From NCBI GenBank assembly GCA_035578005.1, contig DATJYK010000362.1, forward strand, positions 1-18,768: a stretch of DNA of 18,768 bases, read 5' to 3'. The stretch is from Gp13-AA77 sp035578005 (GTDB taxonomy: Bacteria; Acidobacteriota; Terriglobia; UBA7540). This document shows positions 7,473 through 15,550 of this stretch, piece after piece (within the stretch, counting starts at the first letter, position 1; the number at the start of each line of letters is the position of its first letter). Under the pieces are notes generated by a model. The model was not told the DNA's origin, ran no database searches, and worked only from the letters and a program-made list of their open reading frames with translations. Position numbers and translations under genes: made by a program.

Positions 7473-8498
7473 TCAACTCTCTCCCGGTTGACCCAGCGCC
7501 CTGCCCAGGTGCATGCGGACATGCTCCGCGTGTTCTTCGATGCAATTCATCACCCGCTCGGCTAGTGCCAGAGCGGCCTTGCCCTCCCGGCCGTCCACCA
7601 GCGGCGGCTGGCGCGTTCGCACGGAATCGAGAAAAGCCTCAAGCTCCGACTGAAGAGGGTCAGCCGGCACCGTTTCCAGTTTCTTGAAACCGATCTCGGG
7701 AGTCTCTCGGCCGCGGTCAACACTAATTAGCAGCGCGTCACGTCGCGAAAAATCCACCGAGATGTATCCGTTCGGCTGAAAGTACCTGAATTTGCGCACC
7801 TTCTCCGTGCTCACGCGGCTCGCCGTCAGATTGGCAACCGCGCCGTTTTCGAACTCGACGCGCGCGTTGGCGATATCAACCTTGTCAGACAGCACGGCCA
7901 GTCCAACGGCGCGTACATCACTCACCGGCGCCTCAACCATCCACAGGACCAAGTCGAGGTCGTGAATCATCAGGTCAAATACTACGTCGACGTCCAGGCT
8001 ACGGCTGCTGAACACTCCGAGCCGGTGAACTTCAAAAAAAACCGGATTCCGCGTAACCTGCTTGGCCGCCACGACTCCAGGGTTGAAGCGCTCAAGGTGA
8101 CCTACCTGTAAGATTCGTCCTCCCTGCTCCGCCCGTTCCACTAATTCGCCGGCCTCGTCGAGGGTGCGACTGATCGGCTTTTCCACCAGCACGTCCACGC
8201 CAGCATTGAAAGCACTCTTCACCACCGAGGCGTGCTCGGTAGTGGGTATCACCACGCTGACCGCGCGAACCGAAGCCAGCGCCTCAGCGAGGCTTTGAAA
8301 CGCACGGCAGCCAAGCTCGCCTGCCACGGTTTCCGCCCGCTCGCAATGCTGGTCGTAAACGCCGACGAGGTCAGCCTCCGCAAGCTCCTTGAGGATTCGC
8401 GCGTGGTGGCGTCCGTGCTCACCTACGCCGATAACAGCTACAGGTATTGGGTTAGCAAGCGTCACGGCCGACCGTTCATGACTTATCGCTCTGCACAA
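7473..8498 (-). CDS. Gfo/Idh/MocA family NAD(P)-dependent oxidoreductase, lipid-A-associated type (GnnA-like)
   Basis: A 341-residue Rossmann-fold sugar dehydrogenase. Dinucleotide-binding GVGEHG is at 24-29 and the catalytic lysine is in EKP (106-108, K107). The substrate-side motif GHLERFNP is at 133-140, and DLMIHD (175-180) supplies the D175 and H179 pair typical of the family. GHLERFNP and FDLMIHDLD resemble the members found beside lpx genes, such as GnnA, which oxidises UDP-GlcNAc at C3 ahead of transamination to make amide-linked lipid A. That assignment is inferred from motif resemblance; no lpx gene or GnnB-like aminotransferase is in the window. The frame opens at a TTG (8498); a GTG at 8465 would give a more usual N-terminus. 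It is the first gene of the minus-strand block, 21 bp from a large inverted repeat. Confidence 0.85.
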   Translation of the reverse strand: MCRAISHERSAVTLANPIPVAVIGVGEHGRHHARILKELAEADLVGVYDQHCERAETVAGELGCRAFQSLAEALASVRAVSVVIPTTEHASVVKSAFNAGVDVLVEKPISRTLDEAGELVERAEQGGRILQVGHLERFNPGVVAAKQVTRNPVFFEVHRLGVFSSRSLDVDVVFDLMIHDLDLVLWMVEAPVSDVRAVGLAVLSDKVDIANARVEFENGAVANLTASRVSTEKVRKFRYFQPNGYISVDFSRRDALLISVDRGRETPEIGFKKLETVPADPLQSELEAFLDSVRTRQPPLVDGREGKAALALAERVMNCIEEHAEHVRMHLGRALGQPGES

Positions 8499-8519
8499 CT
8501 AACCTGCATTCCTAACCAG

Positions 8520-8697
8520 GATTCGAAAAGGGCGGGGCTTCAGCCCCGCCGTTACAACGTCGGTTTGATATTTGACGTGTTCCGCTCTCGGCGCAGCTTG
8601 CTGACGGTAAGCTGCGCCGAGAGCGGAACACAAAGGCCACGATTTCGCAGATTCGGCGGGGCTGAAGCCTAGGCTGAAGCCCCGCCCTTTTCGAATC
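8520..8697. repeat. 178-bp nested inverted-repeat element
   Basis: Outer arms 8520-8544 and 8673-8697 are a perfect 25-bp inverted repeat (GATTCGAAAAGGGCGGGG...). Inside lies a second perfect 23-bp inverted repeat, 8577-8599 and 8609-8631 (GTGTTCCGCTCTCGG...), with a 9-nt loop. The left outer arm is itself a hairpin, GGCGGGGCT (8531-8539) against AGCCCCGCC (8542-8550). The right side holds an extra copy, CGGCGGGGCT, at 8654-8663. There is no open frame inside. The structure resembles a REP/BIME or MITE-like element. It fills the divergent gap between the oxidoreductase and the STAS gene, so it could also act as a bidirectional terminator or regulatory structure. Confidence 0.85.
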
Positions 8698-8912
8698 GTG
8701 GTGACAAATGCAGGTTGGCCCTTAGCGCCCTTCGAAGTGCCCACCTAATATCGCAGCGCCAACCCGCTGGCACCCCGACCCGGCAGTCGCCCAAGACCTG
8801 AGCGAGCTCAGTCCCCGTAACCCCAAGTGGCGCCGCATTCTCAACGCATGTTTCCGCTATGCGGGAATTGGCTGCCGAGGTGCACCTTAGGTGTGCGAAC
8901 TGAAGACCGCCA

Positions 8913-9209
8913 ATGTTGAAAGTGAGCGTTTTCGACAGTGGGTCCCAACGAACGTTAGTAGTGGAAGGCACCCTCACAGCAGCCTGCGCGCCGGAGCTTC
9001 AGTCGGTGTGGAAACAGACTGTGGAGTCGCGCGGTGACCGAAAGATTGTGGTTGATCTCGGCGAAACCACGGTCATCGATGCGAGCGGAAAGGCGATCCT
9101 TACGGCGATGGTCCGCGAGGGGGCAGATCTGATCGGCAAGGGCGTCTACACGGAATACCTTGTGAAAAGCCTGGTGGATCGAGTGAGGCACAACGGCTGT
9201 CGATCTTGA
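8913..9209 (+). CDS. STAS-domain protein (anti-sigma-factor-antagonist-like)
   Basis: A 98-residue single-domain protein. The order of strands and helices fits the STAS fold: LVVEGTLTAA, a helix with ELQSVWKQTV, the core strand KIVVDLGETTVID, then ASGKAILTAMVREGA. The family phosphorylation loop reads D56-A57-S58-G59, and the serine that is phosphorylated in SpoIIAA-type proteins is kept. Such proteins bind anti-sigma factors or act as regulatory domains of transport systems. No kinase or sigma factor is encoded nearby. It lies 155 bp ahead of the RND adaptor on the same strand, which suggests a link to the efflux operon. The Shine-Dalgarno sequence before the ATG at 8913 is weak, so expression may be low or the start may differ slightly. 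Confidence 0.75.
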   Translation: MLKVSVFDSGSQRTLVVEGTLTAACAPELQSVWKQTVESRGDRKIVVDLGETTVIDASGKAILTAMVREGADLIGKGVYTEYLVKSLVDRVRHNGCRS

Positions 9210-9364
9210 GCTTTCCCGAACGTCAATCGTAAGTGAAGACTTTGTTGTGCGGAGTAATCGGGAGCGGGAACGACCGCCACTTGATGGGAAGCTCGGAGTT
9301 CATCGGAGATAACCCAGTGGAGCAAATCTTGCGAGCCCGGCTCGTCGAGCAAGGAGCAGAGTAA

Positions 9365-10603
9365 ATGAACGCAAATTCTGTGCTGAAACTGAAACATGTG
9401 GTGTGGGCGTCAGTCGGTTTAGTGGCAGCCATCGTGTTGCTGGCCGTCGCGCACTCGGGAGCGAAGCCTACAGCCCAGGCGCCACTTGCACCGGCGGTGG
9501 AGGTAGCTTCTGTAGAGCAAAGAGATGTTCCGGTCTACGGCGAATGGATCGGTACCCTGGCCGGACAGGTGACCGCAGACGTCAAGGCGCAGGTAACGGG
9601 CTATCTGCTTAGGCGGGACTATACGGAGGGCTCGTACGTCACGAAGGGACAGCTCCTCTTTGAAATCGATCCTCGACCTTTTCAGGCGGCGCTCGACCAG
9701 GCCAAGGGTCAGTTAGCGCAAGCCGAAGCGCAACTCACTCAGGACCAAGCCCAGCTTGCCACCGCCGAGGCGAATCAACTGAAAAGCCAGCTCGACGTAG
9801 ACAGGTATACTCCCCTCGTAAAGGCTGAAGCCGTTAGCCAGCAAGACCTCGACAACGCAACCCAGGCCAACCTCGCCAACAAAGCCCAGGTGCAGGCTGC
9901 GAAAGCGGCCATCGCGTCTGCGAAAGCTCAGATTCAGGCGGGCCAGGCCGCGGTGGAGACCGCCGGCATTAATCTTGGGTTTAGCCGGATTACGTCTCCC
10001 ATTGAGGGCATCGTCGGCATCGCCCAGGCCCAGGTGGGTGACTTGGTGAGCGTCAGCAGTGGCGCTCTAACGACGGTATCGACCCTTGATCCCATTCGCG
10101 ACTATTTCACCGTGAGCGAACAGGAATACCTTGAATTACGGAAGCGGTTCTCAAGCTCAGACCCGGAGCGCTGGAAGCTGCAGCTCATCCTGTCTGACGG
10201 GACAACATATGACCGCGAAGGCAGCTTCTACTTTGCAGACCGCTCGGTAGATCAAAACACTGGGTCCATCCAATTGGCTGGGCTTTTCCCCAACCCGGGT
10301 AATGTTCTGCGTCCCGGACAGTATGGCAAGGTTCGCGCCGTGATCGATGTGCAGCGGAACGCTTTATTGGTTCCTCAGGCCGCAGTCAATGAGCAGCAAG
10401 GCAGCTACCAGGTTGTCGTGGTGGGACCCGATGACAAGGTGGCCATTCGCCCCGTTCAGGTCGCGCAGCACGTCGGCACGATGTGGGTGATCCAGGACGG
10501 GCTGAAGGCCGGTGAACGTGTCGTGGTCGAGGGGCAGCAGATGCTGCGGCCGGGGATGGCGGTCGAGACCAAACCATTCGAACCAGTGAGCGGTGACAAG
10601 TGA
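9365..10603 (+). CDS. RND efflux periplasmic adaptor (MexE/AcrA family)
   Basis: A 412-residue membrane fusion protein that joins the inner-membrane pump to the outer-membrane channel. An uncleaved or signal-type helix is at about 12-29, with no lipobox cysteine, unlike AcrA and MexA. The first half of the lipoyl domain has GQVTADVKAQVTGYL and GQLLFEIDPRPF. A long Ala/Gln-rich coiled-coil hairpin (about 105-205) includes QAKGQLAQAEAQL. The second lipoyl half has LGFSRITSPIEGIVG, followed by the beta-barrel and membrane-proximal domains (RPGQYGKVRAVI; ALLVPQAAV). AAGGAG (9351-9356) is spaced 8 nt from the ATG, so the start is firm. The last five codons and the stop lie within a heptamer repeat array that continues downstream. 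The pump gene follows after 173 bp, a long gap for a co-translated pair. Confidence 0.93.
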   Translation: MNANSVLKLKHVVWASVGLVAAIVLLAVAHSGAKPTAQAPLAPAVEVASVEQRDVPVYGEWIGTLAGQVTADVKAQVTGYLLRRDYTEGSYVTKGQLLFEIDPRPFQAALDQAKGQLAQAEAQLTQDQAQLATAEANQLKSQLDVDRYTPLVKAEAVSQQDLDNATQANLANKAQVQAAKAAIASAKAQIQAGQAAVETAGINLGFSRITSPIEGIVGIAQAQVGDLVSVSSGALTTVSTLDPIRDYFTVSEQEYLELRKRFSSSDPERWKLQLILSDGTTYDREGSFYFADRSVDQNTGSIQLAGLFPNPGNVLRPGQYGKVRAVIDVQRNALLVPQAAVNEQQGSYQVVVVGPDDKVAIRPVQVAQHVGTMWVIQDGLKAGERVVVEGQQMLRPGMAVETKPFEPVSGDK

Positions 10604-10760
10604 CGAGTGGAGTATGAAGCGTCCGTTGTGCGTTGTCCGTCGTCAGTTGTGGCAGGCCACGGCTTGTTCAGTGCGCGCAACGGACCACTGACAACTGACT
10701 ACGGACGCGATCGTAACCTGGCAGCTGACACCTAACACCTGACACCTAGCACCTAGCACC
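10586..10760. repeat. Degenerate heptamer repeat arrays in several phases, with a large inverted repeat
   Basis: Four blocks of 7-bp units can be read. Block 1 (10586-10613) is GTGAGCG, GTGACAA, GTGACGA, GTGGAGT and spans the adaptor stop codon. Block 2 (10622-10649) is TCCGTTG, TGCGTTG, TCCGTCG, TCAGTTG. Block 3 (10678-10705) is CAACGGA, CCACTGA, CAACTGA, CTACGGA, the reverse orientation of block 2. Block 4 (10726-10760) is TGACACC, TAACACC, TGACACC, TAGCACC, TAGCACC. Blocks 2 and 3 make a 31-bp inverted repeat (10619-10649 with 10678-10708, 25 of 31 pairs matching) around a 28-nt loop. In the mRNA this would fold between the adaptor and pump cistrons. Confidence 0.8.
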
Positions 10761-10776
10761 TGTTTGAGAGGAAGCC

Positions 10777-13700
10777 ATGTCGAAATTCTTTATCCGACGG
10801 CCCATCGTGGCCATGGTCATCGCAATTCTGACAGTGATCGTGGGCGTCGTCACTATGGTGACGTTGCCGGTGGCGCAGTTTCCCAACATCGTGCCACCTG
10901 AGGTCCAGATTCTGGCCACGTACGTGGGCGCCGATGCGCAGACTCTCGAGCAGTCCGTCGCCACTCCCATCGAACAGCAGGTCAACGGCGTCGACAACCT
11001 GAACTACATGTACTCGCTCAACGCCACGGGCAACTCGCAAACGACCCTGATTACAGACTTCGACGTCAAAACGGACCCCAATACGGACCTGATTCTCACT
11101 CAGTCGCGCGAGGAACTGGCTGCGACCCAGCTTCCGGCGGACGTTAACAACTACGGGGTGACGATCCGCAAATCAGTCACTGCGCCGCTCATGTTGATCG
11201 GCTTGTACTCGCCCAAGGGAACGCATGACGCCAAGTACCTGGCCAATTACGCTTACATAAACCTCAACGATCCCATCGCGCGCTTACGGGGGGTAGGTCA
11301 GGTGCAGATTTTCGGCGCTGGGCAGTACGCCATGAGGCTCTGGGTCAAGCCGGATCAACTGGCAAAGTTGGGCATCACCGTGTCGGACATCGTGAGCGCC
11401 ATGCAAGCGCAGAATACGGTAAACCCGGCCGGCCAGGTAGGCGGCCAGCCCGCGCCTGGGAACCAGCAATACACCTATTCCGTGCTGGCTCAGGGCCGTC
11501 TGACGTCGCCGGAGCAGTTTGGGAATATTGTGGTGCGGGAAACTCCGAATGGCGGGACCGTTCGAGTGAGAGACGTGGCGAGGGTTGAACTGGGCGCGCA
11601 ATATTACAACCTGGTGAGCCGGCTTAACGGCCGGCCGAGCGCGATCATTGCGGTTTACCAGTTGCCCGGGTCTAACGCCGTTCAGACGGCCGACTCCGTC
11701 CGGAAGCTGATGTCTGAAATGAAGCAGCGCTTTCCGGAGGACATCGACTATGCGATATCGCTTGATCAGACGGCCCCGGTGACGGAGGGCATCAAAGAGA
11801 TCGTCAAGACCCTTTTGATCGCGATTCTGTTGGTCATCCTGGTGGTGTATCTGTTCCTGCAGGACTGGCGCGCCACACTCATTCCGCTGCTGGCCGTGCC
11901 GGTTTCACTGATCGGCACGTTTGTCGTCTTTCCCCTCTTCGGCTTCACCATCAATACGCTCTCGCTCTTCGGCCTGGTACTGGCCATCGGCCTGGTAGTG
12001 GATGACGCCATTGTAGTGGTGGAGGGCGTGCAGCGCCACATCGAGGATGGCGACGCTCCGAGGGATGCAGCTCGCAAAGCGATGGATGAGTTGTCGGGTC
12101 CGGTTATCGGTATCGCTTTGGTGCTGTCATCGGTATTCGTGCCCACAGCCTTCATCCCCGGCATCACCGGCAGGCTCTATCAGCAGTTTGCCGTAACCAT
12201 CGCCATCTCGGTAGTTCTTTCCGCCTTCAATGCGCTCACACTCAGTCCCGCGCTCGCGGGGCTGCTGCTCCGTAAGAAGCAGGAGAGCCATGGGCTGCTG
12301 CAACGGTTCTTCAACGGATTTAATCGCGTGTTCGGGCACGCGACCGAGGGCTACGTCCGCTGGTCGGGCGGCCTCATTCGGAAGGGCGCTCTGGTGCTGG
12401 TGCTGCTTGCGGTCTGCGGCCTCGCGGGGTTCTTTTTTGGCAGCCGGTTGCCTTCAAGCTTCCTGCCCGATGAAGACCAGGGCTACCTCTTCGTCAACAT
12501 GCAGCTCCCCAATGCGGCCTCGCTCGAGCGGACAGACGCGGCAGCCAGAGAGGTGGAAAAGATTCTCGCCAACACGCCGGGCGTCGAATACACCACCAGC
12601 GTTGTTGGGTTCAGCTTGCTCAGCTTCGTTCAAACCAGTTACAACGCCTTCTTCTTCGTTACCCTGAAGCCTTGGAGCGATCGCAAGACCGCGGCGGAGC
12701 AGTATAAGGCTATCAACGTACACCTGAACGAGGCCCTCAGCCGGCTGCCGGCAGGAACCGTCTTCAGTTTCTCGCCGCCGGCGATTCCCGGCGTGGGCAC
12801 CTCGGGCGGATTTACCGTCGCGCTCGAAGACCGCTCCGGCAGCAACGTCCAGTTTCTGGCGGACAATCTGGCCAAATTCCTGGCGGCGGCTCGCAAGCGC
12901 CCCGAAATTGGCTTTATCGCGAGCACTTTTCTGCCGGATGTGCCGGAAAAGTACGTGGACGTTGACAGGGACAAGGTGCTGAAGCAGGGTGTGGCCATCA
13001 GTGACGTTTACCGCACCATTCAAGCGTTCATGGGCGGGCTCTTTGTGAACTACTTCAACCAGTTCGGCCGTCAATGGCAGGTGTACCTGGAGGCGGAGGC
13101 GCCTTATCGGTCGAGTACCCAGGACCTGGGGCAGTTCTACGTTCGTAACAGCCAAGGCCAGATGGTACCGCTCTCTGCGCTGGCCAGATTCGAAACCCAC
13201 TCAGGCCCCGAGTTCACCATGCGCTATAACGAATATCGCTCCGCCGAAATCGTAGGCAGTGCCGCGCCAGGATATAGTTCGGATCAGGCGACGGCCGCCG
13301 TGGAAGACGTATTCAAGAAGACGATGCCGCCCGAAATGGGCCTCGATTACATGGGCATGTCTTTCCAGGAGCAGAAGGCGCGGGAAGGGGTCTCGTCTTC
13401 GGTTATCTTCGGGTTCTCCCTGCTATTCGTTTTTCTCATTCTGGCGGCGCTTTATGAAAGCTGGACCCTACCCTTCAGCGTGCTGCTGAGCACGCCGGTG
13501 GCGGTATTCGGCGCTTTCGGAGTGTTGTGGTTGCGCCGCTATCTGATGGGTTTCTGGCAACCTCCTTACATGATCCAGATCGAAAACGACGTGTACTCGC
13601 AAATCGGCTTGGTGATGCTGATTGGTCTGGCTGCCAAGAACGCCATTCTGATCGTCGAGTTCGCCAAGGAGCAGTACGAGCAAGGCAAGCCGCTGGTGGA

Positions 13701-13980
13701 TGCGGCGCTCGAAGGCGCCCGGCTTCGTCTGCGGCCCATCCTGATGACCTCCTTCGCTTTCATTCTGGGCTGCGTGCCGCTATGGATCGCCTCCGGCGCC
13801 GGCTCAGTCGCACGCCAGATTATGGGGACGGCGGTGATCGGAGGGATGCTCGCGGCAAGCGCGATTGGCATCTTCTTTATTCCGGCAATCTTCTACCTGG
13901 TGGAGAAATGGTCTGCCCGCGCCCGCGAAAGTTCGGTGAAGCCTCTTTCCCAGCAACCTGCGATAGCGGAGGGTAAATAA
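10777..13980 (+). CDS. RND multidrug efflux pump, HAE1 type (AcrB/MexF family)
   Basis: A 1067-residue proton-driven trimeric inner-membrane pump. The N-terminus MSKFFIRRPIVAMVIAI is typical. The two halves each have a large periplasmic porter/docking region and a group of helices, about 12 in total. Proton-relay residues are complete: D409 and D410 in GLVVDDAIVVVEG, K954 in AAKNAILIVEF, and R984 in RLRLRPIL (E. coli AcrB D407, D408, K940, R971). Length and motifs match hydrophobe/amphiphile exporters of drugs, solvents or bile-like compounds; the actual substrate cannot be read from sequence. GAGAGGA lies a few bases before the ATG. The stop is followed after one base by the outer-membrane factor start, so those two are almost certainly co-translated. 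Confidence 0.95.
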   Translation: MSKFFIRRPIVAMVIAILTVIVGVVTMVTLPVAQFPNIVPPEVQILATYVGADAQTLEQSVATPIEQQVNGVDNLNYMYSLNATGNSQTTLITDFDVKTDPNTDLILTQSREELAATQLPADVNNYGVTIRKSVTAPLMLIGLYSPKGTHDAKYLANYAYINLNDPIARLRGVGQVQIFGAGQYAMRLWVKPDQLAKLGITVSDIVSAMQAQNTVNPAGQVGGQPAPGNQQYTYSVLAQGRLTSPEQFGNIVVRETPNGGTVRVRDVARVELGAQYYNLVSRLNGRPSAIIAVYQLPGSNAVQTADSVRKLMSEMKQRFPEDIDYAISLDQTAPVTEGIKEIVKTLLIAILLVILVVYLFLQDWRATLIPLLAVPVSLIGTFVVFPLFGFTINTLSLFGLVLAIGLVVDDAIVVVEGVQRHIEDGDAPRDAARKAMDELSGPVIGIALVLSSVFVPTAFIPGITGRLYQQFAVTIAISVVLSAFNALTLSPALAGLLLRKKQESHGLLQRFFNGFNRVFGHATEGYVRWSGGLIRKGALVLVLLAVCGLAGFFFGSRLPSSFLPDEDQGYLFVNMQLPNAASLERTDAAAREVEKILANTPGVEYTTSVVGFSLLSFVQTSYNAFFFVTLKPWSDRKTAAEQYKAINVHLNEALSRLPAGTVFSFSPPAIPGVGTSGGFTVALEDRSGSNVQFLADNLAKFLAAARKRPEIGFIASTFLPDVPEKYVDVDRDKVLKQGVAISDVYRTIQAFMGGLFVNYFNQFGRQWQVYLEAEAPYRSSTQDLGQFYVRNSQGQMVPLSALARFETHSGPEFTMRYNEYRSAEIVGSAAPGYSSDQATAAVEDVFKKTMPPEMGLDYMGMSFQEQKAREGVSSSVIFGFSLLFVFLILAALYESWTLPFSVLLSTPVAVFGAFGVLWLRRYLMGFWQPPYMIQIENDVYSQIGLVMLIGLAAKNAILIVEFAKEQYEQGKPLVDAALEGARLRLRPILMTSFAFILGCVPLWIASGAGSVARQIMGTAVIGGMLAASAIGIFFIPAIFYLVEKWSARARESSVKPLSQQPAIAEGK

Positions 13981-13981
13981 A

Positions 13982-15550
13982 ATGCGTGACACATCGCTGC
14001 AGACTCGCTCAATTCGCTTCACCAAACCCGGAAACATGAGGTGGGCCTCGGCACGCGGCCGTAGGGCCGGGGCTTGCCCCGGCCTCAGGCCGACCCAAGG
14101 GTCGGCCCTACGTTCGCAAAGCAGTTTTAGAGCGAAGACAGCGTGGACTCTGATCATTTTGGCTGCAGTCATGCTCTCCGCCTGCAAAGTGGGACCGAAC
14201 TACCATCGGCCTGATGTTCAAGTCCCCTCGTCGTTCCGCGCGCCCAGCGAAACCCAACAGGCGCAATCGCAGGCAAAATCCTTCGCCGACGTGCCCTGGT
14301 GGCAGGTGTTTCACGACCCTCAACTGCAGGAACTGATCCGCACGGCCTTGAAACAGAACTACGACCTCCAACTGGCAACCGAGCGCATCAATGCGGCGCG
14401 AGCGCAGGTTGGGATTACCCGCTCGAATCAGTTTCCTCAGGTCTCAGCGAACCCGAACTTCAGTGGTAGCAAGAATGACCAGACGATCAAGTCCAATATC
14501 TTCTCGCTGGCCGCTGATGCGGTCTTTCAAATGGACTTCTTTGGGCGCTATCGGCGGGCCACCGAAGCCGCCCGCGCCCAACTGCTGGGCACCCAAGATG
14601 CGCAACAGACCGTGATTCTTACGCTGGTGAGCGACGTGGCAAGCGACTACTTTCTGCTTCGTGACCTCGACCTGCAACTGCAGATCAGCCAGGATACGGT
14701 CAAGACCCAGGGTGATTCCGTCAAGCTCACCGAGTTGCGCCTGAGTCATGGTGTCGGCACAAAGCTTGATGTTCTGCAGGCCCGGCAGGTGCTCGACACG
14801 GCGAATGCACAGATCCCGGACCTTGAGCGGCAAATCGGCCAGACCGAGGATGCCATCAGCATCCTGCTGGGGAACTACCCGCAGGGCGTGCCACGGGGCA
14901 AGGTGCTCGGCGTCGAGACGCCGAACGGCTGGGAGTGGAGCGAGGCTCTGCCGCCGCAGTTGCCTGCGGGACTGCCATCAGCGCTGCTCGAGCGTAGGCC
15001 CGACATCCGCGAGGCTGAGCAGCAGCTTGTCGCAGCCAACGCCGACATTGGCGTGGCCAAGGCGATGTTCTTTCCGCAGGTTTCTCTGACGGGCTCCGGA
15101 GGCGGCGCGTGGGGGCATACCGTATTCTTCGGCGCCAATGTGCCTGCGCACCTGGGCGTCTACAGCTATGAGGCTAGCCTCGCACAGCCTCTTTTTGAGG
15201 GCGGCTACTTGCGGAACAACCTGCGATACGCGAAGTCGCAAGACCGGCAAGCCCTGCTCGGTTATGAGCAGACGATTCAGCGCGCGTTCGGCGATGTTTC
15301 GGACGCTCTGATTGGCTACGAGAAGAACCACGGAGTCCGCGAGCGTCAGGAGCAGACCGTGACGGATCTCCAGGAATCCGTGAGTGTCTCTCTCTTGCGT
15401 TATCGGGGCGGCACGGCGACTTACCTCGACGTCCTCGATAGCCAGCGGTCGTTATTCAATGCTGAGCTCACTCTGGCGCAGGCGCGCAACAACGAATATC
15501 AGAGCTTGGTTCAGCTTTATAAGGCGCTCGGCGGAGGCTGGCAATCTTAA
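13982..15550 (+). CDS. RND outer-membrane factor, lipoprotein (OprM/OprN/NodT family)
   Basis: A 522-residue TolC-like channel subunit that completes the efflux system. A lipoprotein signal (AWTLIILAAVMLSAC) gives acylation at C68, followed by the family start KVGPNYHRP. Two outer-membrane efflux repeats follow (about 110-300 and 310-515), including RINAARAQVGITRSNQFPQ, and near the end GTATYLDVLDSQRSLFNAEL. The ATG at 13982 is 8 nt after GGAGGG at the end of the pump gene and is the only start with a good ribosome binding site. That leaves an unusually long pre-signal region of about 52 residues, part of which (residues 27-44) is encoded by a 51-bp palindromic element. M19 (14036) is an alternative start but still contains the element. 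No start codon lies between the element and the signal helix. Confidence 0.92.
   Translation: MRDTSLQTRSIRFTKPGNMRWASARGRRAGACPGLRPTQGSALRSQSSFRAKTAWTLIILAAVMLSACKVGPNYHRPDVQVPSSFRAPSETQQAQSQAKSFADVPWWQVFHDPQLQELIRTALKQNYDLQLATERINAARAQVGITRSNQFPQVSANPNFSGSKNDQTIKSNIFSLAADAVFQMDFFGRYRRATEAARAQLLGTQDAQQTVILTLVSDVASDYFLLRDLDLQLQISQDTVKTQGDSVKLTELRLSHGVGTKLDVLQARQVLDTANAQIPDLERQIGQTEDAISILLGNYPQGVPRGKVLGVETPNGWEWSEALPPQLPAGLPSALLERRPDIREAEQQLVAANADIGVAKAMFFPQVSLTGSGGGAWGHTVFFGANVPAHLGVYSYEASLAQPLFEGGYLRNNLRYAKSQDRQALLGYEQTIQRAFGDVSDALIGYEKNHGVRERQEQTVTDLQESVSVSLLRYRGGTATYLDVLDSQRSLFNAELTLAQARNNEYQSLVQLYKALGGGWQS
14061..14111. repeat. 51-bp double-palindrome element inside the outer-membrane-factor gene
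   Basis: Outer arms GTAGGGCC (14061-14068) and GGCCCTAC (14104-14111) are perfect inverted repeats. Inside lie two hairpins with 2-nt loops: GGCCGGGGC (14065-14073) against GCCCCGGCC (14076-14084), and GGCCGACCC (14088-14096) against GGGTCGGCC (14099-14107). The length is exactly 17 codons, so the reading frame is kept. It encodes a stretch rich in Arg, Gly, Ala and Pro just before the signal helix. It looks like a REP-type element that has been tolerated in coding sequence. Confidence 0.8.

Noticed and set aside
10586..10760. CRISPR-like array
   Set aside because: Repeat units are only 7 bp, degenerate and contiguous, with no unique spacers and no cas genes.
12454..13200. A 248-codon minus-strand open frame inside the RND pump gene
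   Set aside because: It lies wholly antisense to a strongly conserved pump gene in GC-rich DNA and has no recognisable domain; it is a composition artefact.
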